Below are positions 1 through 9,100 of a DNA stretch of 64,000 bases, one piece after another. Source of the stretch: Bosea sp. AS-1. Lineage in GTDB: Bacteria > Pseudomonadota > Alphaproteobacteria > Rhizobiales > Beijerinckiaceae. The stretch is taken from positions 406,501-470,500 of the forward strand of contig NZ_CP022372.1 in NCBI RefSeq assembly GCF_002220095.1. The letters are read 5' to 3'. The notes under the pieces were generated by a model. It was not told the origin of the DNA and did not search any database. It worked only from the letters and a program-made list of their open reading frames with translations. How positions within the stretch are numbered: position 1 is the first letter of the stretch; the number at the start of each line of letters is the position of its first letter. Both the position numbers and the translations under genes were made by a program.

Positions 1-491
1 TCGATCGCGCCCGAGGCGTTATAGTTGAACAGCCAGGGAATGCGCACGAAGGCCCATTGCAGGAAGAACTGGGCGGCAAGCGTCGCCACCGCCAGGTAGA
101 AGCCCTTGATCCGCAGCGAGGGCAGGCCGAAGAGCACGCCGATCCCGGCCGAGAACAGCCCCGAAAGCAGGATTAGGGCGATGATGTTCACGTCCGGAAA
201 GATCGTGGTGAGCTTGTAGCAGCTATAGGCGCCGACGCCCATGAAGGCTGCCGTGCCGAGCGAGATCAACCCGGTATAGCCGGTGAGGATATTGAGCCCG
301 ATCGCGGCCAGCGAGAAGACCAGGAAGGGGATCATCACCGAGGCGATGAAGAAATCGCTGCCGAAGAAGGGGATGGCGATGAAGGCGATCGCCAGGATGA
401 CGGCGATGCCGAGCCGGTCCTCCCGCAGCGGGAAGACCGCCATGTCAGCGGCATAGGTGGATTTGTATTGGCCGGCCTCACGGTAGAGCAT
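1..491 (-). CDS. livM: Branched-chain amino acid ABC transporter permease LivM (partial, runs off the window)
   Basis: This is the inner-membrane permease of a LivHMGF-type ABC importer for branched-chain amino acids or related amides. The reading frame starts at an ATG at 491 (protein begins MLYREAGQYKSTYAADM, a typical LivM opening) and stays open to base 1, so about 163 residues are present and the C-terminal half is missing. Several hydrophobic segments are visible, and the stretch GLNILTGYTGLISLG is the usual LivM signature near TM3. It lies 12 bp downstream of livH on the same strand. livF and a periplasmic binding protein are not in view and would be expected beyond base 1. Substrate specificity cannot be read from the sequence. 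Confidence 0.9.
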   Translation of the reverse strand, partial: MLYREAGQYKSTYAADMAVFPLREDRLGIAVILAIAFIAIPFFGSDFFIASVMIPFLVFSLAAIGLNILTGYTGLISLGTAAFMGVGAYSCYKLTTIFPDVNIIALILLSGLFSAGIGVLFGLPSLRIKGFYLAVATLAAQFFLQWAFVRIPWLFNYNASGAI

Positions 492-503
492 GGTTCCGGC
501 TCC

Positions 504-1577
504 TCAGATACGCTCGATGATCTTGTCGCCGAAGAGCCCCTGCGGCCGAAACAGCAGGAAACCAAGGGCGATGAAATAGGCGAGCCAGCTCTCGATGCCG
601 CCACCGACCAGCGGGCCCCAATAGAATTCGCCGAGCTTCTCGCCGATGCCGATGATGAGGCCGCCGACGATGGCGCCCGGGATCGAGGTGAAGCCGCCGA
701 GGATCAGCACCGGCAGGGCTTTGAGCGCGACGATCTCCAGCGCGAAGGAAACGTCCGAGCGGGCGCCCCACATGATGCCGGTGATCAACGCGACGATGCC
801 GGCGGTAAACCAGACGATGACCCAGATCTGGTTGAGCGAGATGCCGACCGAGAGCGCCGCCTTGTGGCTGTCGGCGACGGCGCGCAGGGCGCGCCCGATG
901 CGAGTGTACTGGAAGAAGAGGGCGAGTGCCGCGATCATCAGCGAGGCGATGACGGCTGCAGCGATGTCGATCTTCTGCAGCGAGACCAGACCGCCGAGAA
1001 TCTGCAGGTCGAGCGCACCCTTGGGCAGGTAGAGCTGCTCGGCGATCATCTGTTTGGGGTTGCCGCCGAAGAGGGCCTCGCCGAAGCCGATGAGGAAATA
1101 GGTGATGCCGAAGGTTGCCATGAACAGGATGATGTCCGGCTGGTTGACCAGCGGGCGCAGCACGACGCGCTCGATGGCGAGCGCGAGCACGAACATCACC
1201 CCAAGCGTCAGGATCACGGCGAGGAAGGCAGGGACGCCTTTCTCATAGAGGCCGACCAGCGTCAGCGCCGCGAACACCACCATGATGCCCTGGGCAAAGT
1301 TGAACACGCCCGAGGCTTTGAAGATCAGCACGAAGCCGAGCGCGATCAGGGCATAGAGCACGCCGGAGACGAGGCCTTCCCAGATCGTCTGGACCAGCAG
1401 GTCGGGCGCCTGGCTCATCTGCTGGAAGGGGTCGATGAAGATCGCGTAGAGGGTGTTGGAGGAATCGAGCTTCGCGCCGATGACGGCGAGCACGATGAGG
1501 GCCGCAAGGATCAGCCCGGCCTTGACCCAGCCATTGGCGAGGAGATTCTGCGCAGGGCGGGTGGCGATGTCGCTCAT
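504..1577 (-). CDS. livH: Branched-chain amino acid ABC transporter permease LivH
   Basis: This is the second inner-membrane permease of the Liv-type importer and pairs with LivM. The protein has 357 residues, slightly long for LivH because of an N-terminal extension of about 60 residues containing one extra hydrophobic helix. The LivH core follows with motifs such as GLVSGVLYALIALGFVLIF and FNFAQG, the usual permease signature, and multiple hydrophobic helices run to the C-terminus. It sits between livG (13 bp upstream) and livM (12 bp downstream), so these genes form one transcription unit with the acyl-CoA ligase. Family assignment is secure; the imported compound is unknown. Confidence 0.93.
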   Translation of the reverse strand: MSDIATRPAQNLLANGWVKAGLILAALIVLAVIGAKLDSSNTLYAIFIDPFQQMSQAPDLLVQTIWEGLVSGVLYALIALGFVLIFKASGVFNFAQGIMVVFAALTLVGLYEKGVPAFLAVILTLGVMFVLALAIERVVLRPLVNQPDIILFMATFGITYFLIGFGEALFGGNPKQMIAEQLYLPKGALDLQILGGLVSLQKIDIAAAVIASLMIAALALFFQYTRIGRALRAVADSHKAALSVGISLNQIWVIVWFTAGIVALITGIMWGARSDVSFALEIVALKALPVLILGGFTSIPGAIVGGLIIGIGEKLGEFYWGPLVGGGIESWLAYFIALGFLLFRPQGLFGDKIIERI

Positions 1578-1590
1578 GTCTCCACGCTCC

Positions 1591-2406
1591 TCAATGCGCC
1601 ACGCCGAGATAGGCGTCGATGACCTTCTGGTTCGCCTTGACTTCGTCAGGCGTGCCGTCGGCGATCTTGCGGCCGTATTCGAGTACGACGACGCGGTCGG
1701 AGAGGTCCATGACGACGCCCATGTCGTGCTCGATCAACGCGATGGTCGTGCCGAACTGATTGTTCACGTCGAGGATGAACCGGCACATGTCCTCCTTCTC
1801 CTCAAGGTTCATGCCGGCCATCGGCTCGTCGAGCAGGAGCAGTTCCGGTTCCATGGCGAGCGCGCGGCCGAGCTCGACGCGCTTTTGCAGGCCGTAGGGC
1901 AACTTGCCGACGGGCAGCTTGCGGATGTGCTCGATCTGCAGGAAGTCGATGATGTCCTCGACGACGCGGCGATGCTCGATCTCCTCCTGCATCGCCGGGC
2001 CATGGCGCAGCGCCTGCCAGAAGAAGTTCTTCTTCATCTTGAGGGTGCGGCCGGTCATGATGTTGTCGAGCGTCGACATGCCCTTGAACAGCGCGACGTT
2101 CTGGAAGGTGCGGGCGATGCCGCCTGCGGCGGCGCGGTGCGGGCGCATCTTGGCGCGGCGTTCGCCCTTGAAGACGATGCGGCCTTCCTGCGGCTGGTAG
2201 AAGCCGTTGATGCAGTTGAGCATCGAGGTCTTGCCGGCACCGTTGGGGCCGATGATCGCGCGGATCTCGCCCTTGCGGATGTCGAAGGAGACGTCGGTGA
2301 TCGCCTTCACGCCGCCGAAGCGCAGCGAGATGCTTTCGACCGAAAGCAGGACCTCGCCCTTGTCGCGGATGGGGGTGCCGGTCACGTTGATCGGTTCCGC
2401 GTTCAT
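1591..2406 (-). CDS. livG: Branched-chain amino acid ABC transporter ATP-binding protein LivG
   Basis: This cytoplasmic ATPase powers the LivHM permease. It has 271 residues with a complete ABC cassette: Walker A GPNGAGKTSMLN near residues 53-64, a signature helix reading LPYGLQKRVELGRALA (the variant LSGG loop seen in LivG proteins), and Walker B LLLLDEP followed by the D-loop. The H-loop histidine is in ALIEHDMGVVMDLSDRV. Its ATG overlaps the stop of the upstream acyl-CoA ligase by 4 bp (ATGA), which implies translational coupling. The LivF partner ATPase is not in the window. Confidence 0.93.
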   Translation of the reverse strand: MNAEPINVTGTPIRDKGEVLLSVESISLRFGGVKAITDVSFDIRKGEIRAIIGPNGAGKTSMLNCINGFYQPQEGRIVFKGERRAKMRPHRAAAGGIARTFQNVALFKGMSTLDNIMTGRTLKMKKNFFWQALRHGPAMQEEIEHRRVVEDIIDFLQIEHIRKLPVGKLPYGLQKRVELGRALAMEPELLLLDEPMAGMNLEEKEDMCRFILDVNNQFGTTIALIEHDMGVVMDLSDRVVVLEYGRKIADGTPDEVKANQKVIDAYLGVAH

Positions 2407-4382
2407 GCCGCCTTCGCCGAGGACGGCGCCTCCTGCGTGACGGGGTATGTCCTGGCGTCGCGGACCTTGACGCGGGCCGAGATCACGCCCTTGCGTCCGT
2501 CCTCGAAAACCACTTCCGTGGAGATGTCGGCTGCGTCCGAGCCGTCATAGAGCGCCGTCACCAGCGGGGCGTAGCGCTCGGCGATGAAGCCGCGGCGGAC
2601 CTTCTGGGTGCGCGTCAGCTCGCCGTCGTCGGCATCGAGTTCCTTGTGCAGGATCAGGAAGCGCTTGATCTGAGCGCCGCCCATCATCGGCTCGGTCGCA
2701 AGCGAGCGGTTCACCTCGTCGACGTGCTTGGCGATCATGTCGTAAACGAGATCGTGGCCGGCAAGCTCCTGGTAGGAGGCGTAGACGACGTTGTTGCGCT
2801 CGGCCCAGTTGCCTACCGCCGTCAGGTCGATGTTCAGCGCGACGGTGACATGCTCGCGGCCCTGGCCAAAGGCGACCGCCTCCTTGATGTTCGGATAGAA
2901 TTTCAGCTTGTTCTCGATGTATTTCGGCGGGAACAGCTCGCCGCTCGCCAGTTTGCCGACATCCTTGGCGCGGTCGATGATCTTGAGATGGCCGCTCTCG
3001 TCGAAGAAGCCGGCATCGCCCGAGCGGACATAGCCGTCGGCGGTCATGGTCTCGGCGGTCTTCTCGGCATCCTTGTAGTAGCCGCCGAAGATCGAGGGCG
3101 AGCGGTAGAGCACCTCGCCATTGTCGTCGATGCGGATCTCTACCAGCGGTGCCGGCTTGCCGACCGTGTCGGCCTTGATCTCGCCGTTCGGCTGCATGGT
3201 GATGTAGACCCCGGCCTCGGTCTGGCCGTAGAGCTGCTTCAGGTTGATGCCGATCGAGCGGTAGAAGCGGAAAAGCTCGGGGCCGATCGCCTCGCCCGCC
3301 GTGTAGCCGACCTTGATGTTGGTGAGGCCGAAGCGGTTGCGCAAAGGTCCGTAGACCAGTGCGTCGCCGAGCTTGTAGAGCAGCCGGCCCTTGAGAGGCA
3401 CGCTCTCCCCGTTGAGGATCTGCTCGCCGTAGCGCTTCGCGACACCAAGGAAGTAGTGGAACATCTTGCGCTTGAGCGCCCCCGCATCCTCCATGCGCAC
3501 CATGGTGATGGTCAGCATGTTCTCGAAGACGCGCGGCGGGGCGAAGGCGTAGGTGGTGCCGACCTCGCGGCGATCGTCGATGACCGTTTCCGGGCTTTCC
3601 GGACAATTGACGCAGAAGCCTGCCAGCATCGCCTGCGCATAGGAGAAGACATGGTCGCCGACCCAGGCAATCGGCAGATAGGCGATGACCTCGTCGCTCT
3701 CGTTGAGCCCGTCGAAGCCGCAGCCGATCTCGGCGGCGATCAGGATGTTGTAGTGGGAAAGCATCACGCCCTTGGGCCGGCCGGTCGTGCCCGAGGTGTA
3801 GAGGATGATGCCGAGATCGGAGCCACGGCCCCGCTCCATCTCGCTCTGCAGCGCCGCCGCCACTTGCGGATCCTTCAGCGCCTTGGCTCCCGCCTGCATC
3901 ACCGTCTCGATGGCGTGGAGCTTGCTGTGATCGTAGTCGCGCAGGCCGCGAGGCTCGTCATAGAGCATGTGCCTGAGATGGGGCAGTCGCTCGGTGATGG
4001 AGAGGATCTTGTCGACCTGCTCTTGGTCCTGCACCACGGCGAAGACGGCCTCGGCATGGTCGAGGACATAGGCCATCTCCTCGGCGACGCTGTCGGCATA
4101 GACCGGCACGGGGATGGCGCCGAGCCACTGTGCCGCGCACATCGACCAGTACAGGCGCGGGCGGTTATAGCCGACGATGGCGACCTTCTCGCCGCGTTTC
4201 AGGCCAAGATCCTGCAGGCCTTTGGCAAAGCTGCGGACATGCTCGGCGACCTCGGCCCAGTTCCAGGACTGCCAGATGCCGAGGTCCTTGTGACGATAGG
4301 CGACGCGCCCGGCGCGCTCGCGGGCATTGCGCAACAGCAATTTCGGAAAGGTGTCCGCCTCACCGGCGGTGCCGCTCGCCAC
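2403..4382 (-). CDS. AMP-binding long-chain acyl-CoA synthetase-like ligase
   Basis: This is a 659-residue member of the ANL adenylating superfamily, expected to activate a carboxylic acid as acyl-AMP and transfer it to CoA. Visible motifs are the P-loop-like YTSGTTGRPKGVMLSH near residues 195-210, the aromatic motif YGQTEAG, and the hinge region RSGDAGFFDESG followed by KIIDRAKDV. The C-terminal TRTQKVRRGF supplies the conserved basic residues. Length and motifs fit the long-chain (FadD15/ACSL-like) branch. It starts at a GTG with a good GGGAGAA ribosome site and overlaps livG by 4 bp. Ligases of this kind are often encoded with Liv-type transporters in alphaproteobacteria, suggesting uptake plus activation of an organic acid. 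The substrate is not known. Confidence 0.88.
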   Translation of the reverse strand: MASGTAGEADTFPKLLLRNARERAGRVAYRHKDLGIWQSWNWAEVAEHVRSFAKGLQDLGLKRGEKVAIVGYNRPRLYWSMCAAQWLGAIPVPVYADSVAEEMAYVLDHAEAVFAVVQDQEQVDKILSITERLPHLRHMLYDEPRGLRDYDHSKLHAIETVMQAGAKALKDPQVAAALQSEMERGRGSDLGIILYTSGTTGRPKGVMLSHYNILIAAEIGCGFDGLNESDEVIAYLPIAWVGDHVFSYAQAMLAGFCVNCPESPETVIDDRREVGTTYAFAPPRVFENMLTITMVRMEDAGALKRKMFHYFLGVAKRYGEQILNGESVPLKGRLLYKLGDALVYGPLRNRFGLTNIKVGYTAGEAIGPELFRFYRSIGINLKQLYGQTEAGVYITMQPNGEIKADTVGKPAPLVEIRIDDNGEVLYRSPSIFGGYYKDAEKTAETMTADGYVRSGDAGFFDESGHLKIIDRAKDVGKLASGELFPPKYIENKLKFYPNIKEAVAFGQGREHVTVALNIDLTAVGNWAERNNVVYASYQELAGHDLVYDMIAKHVDEVNRSLATEPMMGGAQIKRFLILHKELDADDGELTRTQKVRRGFIAERYAPLVTALYDGSDAADISTEVVFEDGRKGVISARVKVRDARTYPVTQEAPSSAKAA

Positions 4383-4660
4383 GATTGCGTTCTCCCTGTC
4401 GAGCCACCGTCCATCGCGGCGACTTCAATGCGGGCCGTTGAGGCCTCGTTCTCATGCAAGCCTTGCAGGCAGCCAGCATCTTCGCAAGGAGGTGCTTGAC
4501 AGACAATTCTCCTTTTGGTGACTATTGTCCCGCCGAAGTTTGGCCATCGGTTTGTGATGCCGTCGGTCCTTCAAAATCTTCCCGATTTCCCTTGGTTTTT
4601 GGATGTTGCGACGCGGGCCGCAACTCCGATGCCGCCGCGTGGGCAGAAAGTCTTAGCCAG
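4383..4660. promoter_or_regulatory. Intergenic region with a candidate inverted-repeat operator (4502-4529)
   Basis: No credible gene is seen in this stretch upstream of the acyl-CoA ligase/liv operon. It contains TTGACA at 4496-4501 on the plus strand and an inverted repeat with half-sites GACAAT (4502-4507) and ATTGTC (4524-4529) separated by 16 bp. Six-base half-sites can arise by chance, so operator function is only a suggestion. The liv operon promoter is expected somewhere here because the next leftward gene, at 4717-5016, is followed by a terminator. Confidence 0.25.
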
Positions 4661-4691
4661 AAAAAAGCCCGCAGCTCGGGGAGCCGCGGGC
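4661..4691 (-). terminator. Rho-independent terminator of the small secreted-protein gene
   Basis: Read on the minus strand, an 11-bp GC-rich stem (4681-4691 paired with 4667-4677, one mismatch) with a 3-base loop is followed by six T residues (complement of 4661-4666). It lies 25 bp beyond the stop codon of the gene at 4717-5016. It separates that gene from the acyl-CoA ligase/liv operon. Confidence 0.85.
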
Positions 4692-4716
4692 CTGTCGTCG
4701 ATCGTAGCGATACGGG

Positions 4717-5016
4717 TCAGTAGCGGTGGTGGCGGCGATAGCCATGCGCCGGGGCCCAGGGCGGCGGGCCACCATGACGACGACCATAGCCGTAGCCGCG
4801 ATCATAGCCGCGGCCGTGGCGGTAGTAGTCCCGCCGGTGCTGCCGCTCCATGTTGCGCTGGATCTCCCACATGCGATGTTCGCGGGTGTGGCGAGTGTAT
4901 TCGGCCGGCAACCTGTCGAGCGCTTCCGTCTTGGGGAGGCTTTGCGGTGCGGCGCTGGCCGGGCTCGCGGCAAAAGCAGCCAGAGCCAGGCCGGCGGCAA
5001 TCAAGAGCTTACGCAT
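4717..5016 (-). CDS. Small secreted Arg/Tyr/Gly-rich protein
   Basis: This 99-residue protein has a clear Sec signal peptide (MRKLLIAAGLALAAFAASPASA, cleavage after ASA), so it should be periplasmic or secreted. The mature part has a charged helical segment (HRMWEIQRNMERQHRRDYY) and a tail of alternating Arg, Tyr, His, Gly and Pro. Similar short signal-peptide proteins with RGY-rich tails are common and uncharacterised in Hyphomicrobiales. The ATG at 5016 was chosen over upstream in-frame starts because it gives the signal peptide and has GGAGA at the right distance. A strong terminator follows. No function is assigned. Confidence 0.75.
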   Translation of the reverse strand: MRKLLIAAGLALAAFAASPASAAPQSLPKTEALDRLPAEYTRHTREHRMWEIQRNMERQHRRDYYRHGRGYDRGYGYGRRHGGPPPWAPAHGYRRHHRY

Positions 5017-5104
5017 CGAACGTCTCCTTCGTTTGCGTCGATTGGGCGGATCTGAGCATTCGGGGCTCGAACCTCGCCTGAACGGTGCATTCCGCTGGCG
5101 TTCA

Positions 5105-5290
5105 TCAATGGCGTGAGGCTGCCTTCTGCATGGCGAGACGGCGCAATCGCCTTTCCCGTGCGGCTGTGGTTTCGATCGGGACGGGTTGCCATCCTGCGAT
5201 GGCGCGGCTGGCGACTTCCGCCTGTGTGGTTGCGTATTCCGCGATCTGATCGTTGATGAGTTTCGCGATGGTACCGAAAAGGCCAAACAT
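5105..5290 (-). CDS. Small hypothetical protein (61 aa)
   Basis: This is a 61-residue protein with a hydrophobic N-terminus (MFGLFGTIAKLIND) and a basic C-terminus. It is supported by a strong purine-rich ribosome site (GGAGGAGGA) about 10 bp upstream of the ATG at 5290 and by codon use like its neighbours. It could be membrane-associated. No family is recognised. It lies between the secreted protein and the Crp/Fnr regulator, all on the same strand. Confidence 0.5.
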   Translation of the reverse strand: MFGLFGTIAKLINDQIAEYATTQAEVASRAIAGWQPVPIETTAARERRLRRLAMQKAASRH

Positions 5291-5373
5291 CTCAGTCAGT
5301 TCCTCCTCCGCCGACGGGCGGCTTTCTGTTCAACGCACGAAACGGGATTTGGTGCCGGCAAGGTTCGGGACCT

Positions 5374-6048
5374 CTAGGCCTCGTAGCGGGCCAGCCGCTC
5401 GATATCGAGGATGGTGACGCTGCCGTGGCCCAGCTCGATCAAGCCGAGGGCGGCGAGCTTCGCCAGCCCCTGATTGGCCATCTGCCGCGAGATGCCGGCG
5501 AGCATGCCGAGCTCCTCCTGCGAGATCGTCAGGGTGCGATCGAGGTCGGGATAGAGGATCGGGTTGAACAGCCAGGCGAGGTTGCGCGCGAGGCGGCCGG
5601 TGGAATCGAGCGTGCGTTCCGTCTCGGCGAGAGAGATGAACTGGGCGAGGCGTTCGTTGAACTGGTGAACGAGGAAGCGGTTGAATGCAGCCGAATGCTC
5701 GAACAGCCAGAGGAAGGTCGAGCGGCGCATCAGGGCGATCCGCGACTCGCGCAGCGCCACCAGCTCATAGCGCCGCGGCTCCGCCTTGATCACAGTGCCT
5801 TCGCCGAACCAGGCGCCGGCGCGCAGCCCGGCGAGGGTCGCGGTTTTTCCGGATTTGGAGGTCGTCGTCATCTTGACCAGCCCCTCGGCCACGCCGGTCC
5901 AGGATTCGAGCCGGTCGCCGACATGGCAGATCGAGGCGTTCTTCCCATAGCTCTTGAACGAGATGCCGCGGCGCGCCTCCTCGAACTCGGCCTCCGAGAG
6001 GTCGCGGGACCAGGAGGCGATGGCGCGTAATTCCTCGGGCGAGATCAA
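5374..6048 (-). CDS. Crp/Fnr family transcriptional regulator
   Basis: This is a 224-residue DNA-binding regulator of the Crp/Fnr superfamily. The N-terminal half has the cyclic-nucleotide-binding-like beta-roll (with GAWFGEGTVI), then a long dimerisation helix. The C-terminal winged helix-turn-helix lies around residues 165-200 (ISQEELGMLAGISRQMANQG). The cysteine pattern of Fnr iron-sulfur sensors is absent: only one Cys is seen, in SICHVGDR. It is therefore more likely a ligand-binding or orphan member. The effector and target genes are unknown; the nearest upstream gene is the indolepyruvate oxidoreductase on the same strand. Confidence 0.85.
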   Translation of the reverse strand: MISPEELRAIASWSRDLSEAEFEEARRGISFKSYGKNASICHVGDRLESWTGVAEGLVKMTTTSKSGKTATLAGLRAGAWFGEGTVIKAEPRRYELVALRESRIALMRRSTFLWLFEHSAAFNRFLVHQFNERLAQFISLAETERTLDSTGRLARNLAWLFNPILYPDLDRTLTISQEELGMLAGISRQMANQGLAKLAALGLIELGHGSVTILDIERLARYEA

Positions 6049-6147
6049 GATGGCGGTTGTTCCGGCACTGGAGCGGCTCCGGCGCAGTATGGGCCGCGAC
6101 GGGACACCGACTCAAGTTGGACGAAAGAGGCGCGGGGATACCGCGCT

Positions 6148-9100
6148 CTACTCTGCCGCTTGCGGCAGGGCCGCGGTGGGCGAGCCGTTCCGCAGCTGGT
6201 CGAGCAGCCTCGCTTCTTCCGCCTTCGCCGCCTTGAGATGGCGCTCCTTGACGTGGCCAAAGCCGCGGATCTTCTCCGGGATCGCGGCGAGGGTCAGGCA
6301 CAGCGCGTGGTTCTCCGGCGTCAGCCGGGTCAGGAGCTCGTTCAGCAGGGTTTCGTAGTCGCCGATGAGTTGGCGTTCGGTCCGACGTTCCTGCGTCCTG
6401 CCGAAGGGGTCGAAGGCGGTGCCGCGAAGCCCCTTGAGTCTTGCCAGCAGGGTGAAGGCCGCCATCATCCACGGTCCGAAGCTCATCTTGCGCGGCAGGC
6501 CGGTGTTCGGGTCTCGCCGCGCCAGGAGCGGAGGGGCGAGGTGAAACTCGAAGCGCAGCGGTTTTCCGCCTGAACCGTTTGCCTCGAAGGTCGCGGCGAG
6601 CTGCTTGCGGAAGGCGCCGTCGCTGTAGAGGCGGGCGACCTCGTATTCGTCCTTGTAGGCCATCAGCTTGAAGAGATTGCGCGCGACGGCTTCGCTGAGC
6701 GCCGTTTGCCCCGGCATGGCGGCGGCCTCTCTGGTCTGCGCGCGGGCGACGAGATGGCGGTAGCGGGCCGCATAAGCGGCGTTCTGATAGGCGGTGAGGA
6801 AGGCGGCGCGGCGGGAGATGATCTCGTCGAGGTTTTGCGAGAGATGACGTGCCGCCGTCGGGGCCTTGGCCTGCGCCAGCAGCTCGTCGAGCGCTGCCGG
6901 ATCATGAGCGGCGCGACGGCCAAGCTCGAAGGCCTCGAGGTTCATCGCCACGGCCTCGCCGTTGAGCGTGATCGCCCGGCACAGCGCCTCGCGGGACAGG
7001 GGTACGGCGCCGAGCTGCCAAGCATGGCCGAGCATGAACATGTTGGCCGCGATGGCATTGCCCAGGAAGGCAACCGCCGCGGCGGTGGCGTCGATGAAGC
7101 GCGTGTGGTCGCGGCCGGCAGCCGACAGGATCGCGCGCTTGAGCCGTTCGGTCGGCAACGAAAAATCGGCGTTGCGGGTGAAGTCGCCCGGCAGGCTTTC
7201 GGCGGTGTTGACGATGACCGTACCGCCTTCGGGCCGGATCGCGCCGAGCACCCTCTTCGAGCCGGTGACGGTGAGGTCGCAGCCGAGGACGAGATCGGCC
7301 TGTCCCGCCGTGACGCGGATGGCATGGATGTCGTCAGGATGGGGCGCGAGCTTGACGTGGCTGAACACGGCGCCGCCCTTCTGGGCGAGGCCGGCCATGT
7401 CGATCATGCCGCAGCCCTTGCCTTCGAGATGCGCGGCCATGCCGAGGATGGCGCCGATGGTGACGACGCCGGTGCCGCCGACACCGGTGACGATCACAGC
7501 GAAGCTGCGATCGAGCGCGGGAACGGCCGGCTCGGGGAGGTCGCCTGCTCCAAGCGTGCCCGCATCGAGGCGCATCGGCTCGGCCTTCTTCGGCTTGGCG
7601 CCATGCACCGTCACGAAGGACGGGCAGAAGCCCTTCACGCAGGAGAAATCCTTGTTGCAGTTCGACTGGTCGATCTGGCGCTTGCGGCCGAATTCGGTTT
7701 CCAGCGGCTGGACCGAGACGCAGTTCGACTGCACGCCGCAATCGCCGCAGCCCTCGCAGACCAGCTCGTTGATGATGACGCTCTTGTCCGGGTCGGGATA
7801 AGCACCGCGCTTGCGCCGCCGCCGCTTCTCGGTGGCGCAGGTCTGGTCGAAGAGCAGAAGCGAGACGCCGGAGGTTGCGGCGAGTTCGCGCTGGACGGCG
7901 TCGAGTTCGTCGCGATGGTGGAGCGTGGCGCCGGCGGGCCATTGCGTGCCGGGCGGGTACTTGTCAGGTTCGTCCGTGACGATGGCGATGCGCTTGACGC
8001 CCTCGGCCGCGGCCTGCCGTGCCATCTGGTCGGGCGAGAGGTGGCCCTCCGCCTGCTGGCCGCCAGTCATGGCGACGGCGTCGTTGTAGAGCAGCTTGTA
8101 AGTGATGTTCACGCCGCTCGCGACGGCCCAGCGGATCGCGAGCGAGCCCGAATGCGTATAGGTGCCGTCGCCGAGGTTCTGGAAGACATGGCCACGCGTC
8201 GAGAACGGCGCCTCGCCGACCCAGTTCGCGCCTTCGCCGCCCATCTGGGTGAAACCGGCTGTGTCGCGGTCCATCCACTGCACCATGTAATGGCAGCCGA
8301 TTCCAGCATAGGCACGCGAGCCTTCCGGCACGACGGTCGAGGAATTATGCGGGCAGCCCGAGCAGAAATAGGGTGTGCGGCGGGCGATCTCCTGCGCTTC
8401 CGCGAGGCGCCCCTGCGCGCTGGCGATCTCTTCGAGGCGGGCACGCAAAGCGGGGTCGTCGCGATACTGGAGCAGGCGACTGCCGAGCGCGATGGCGATG
8501 TCGTTGGGATCGAGCGCGCCATGGACGGGGAAGAGCCAGTCTCCCTTCTCGTCCTTCTTGCCGATCACCACCGGCTGGTGCGCGGCGCCGTAGAGCTCCT
8601 CGCGGACCTGGACCTCGATCAGCGAGCGTTTCTCCTCGACAACCATGATCAGATCGAGGCCCTCGGCGAAGGCCTTCAGCTCGGCCGGATCGATCGGCCA
8701 GGGGCAGGCGAGCTTGAACAGACGGATGCCGAGATCATTGGCCCGAACCTCGTCGATGCCGAGGTCTTCCAGCGCTTGGCGCACGTCGAGATAAGACTTG
8801 CCGACAGTGGCGATGCCGATGCGCGGCTCCCTGCCGCCATGGGTGACGATGCGGTTGAGGCGGTTGGCGCGCAGATAGGCCAGCATCGCGTCGCGCTTGT
8901 AGAGATGGAGCCGGCGCTCCTGCTCGACGAAATCGAGCTCGCGGCGGATGGCGAGGCCGCCCGGCGGCGGGACGTAGTCGGTCGGTGTCACGATCGTCAC
9001 GCGGTCGAGCGAGCCGTCGATCGAAGCCGTCGATTCGATGTTGTCCTTGACGCATTTGATGCCGACCCAGACCGAGGCGAAGCGCGAGAGCGCAATGCCG

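Noticed and set aside
2646..4499. A 617-codon plus-strand frame opposite the acyl-CoA ligase, and a similar one at 468-1622
   Set aside because: Both are antisense to well-supported genes and show no family features.
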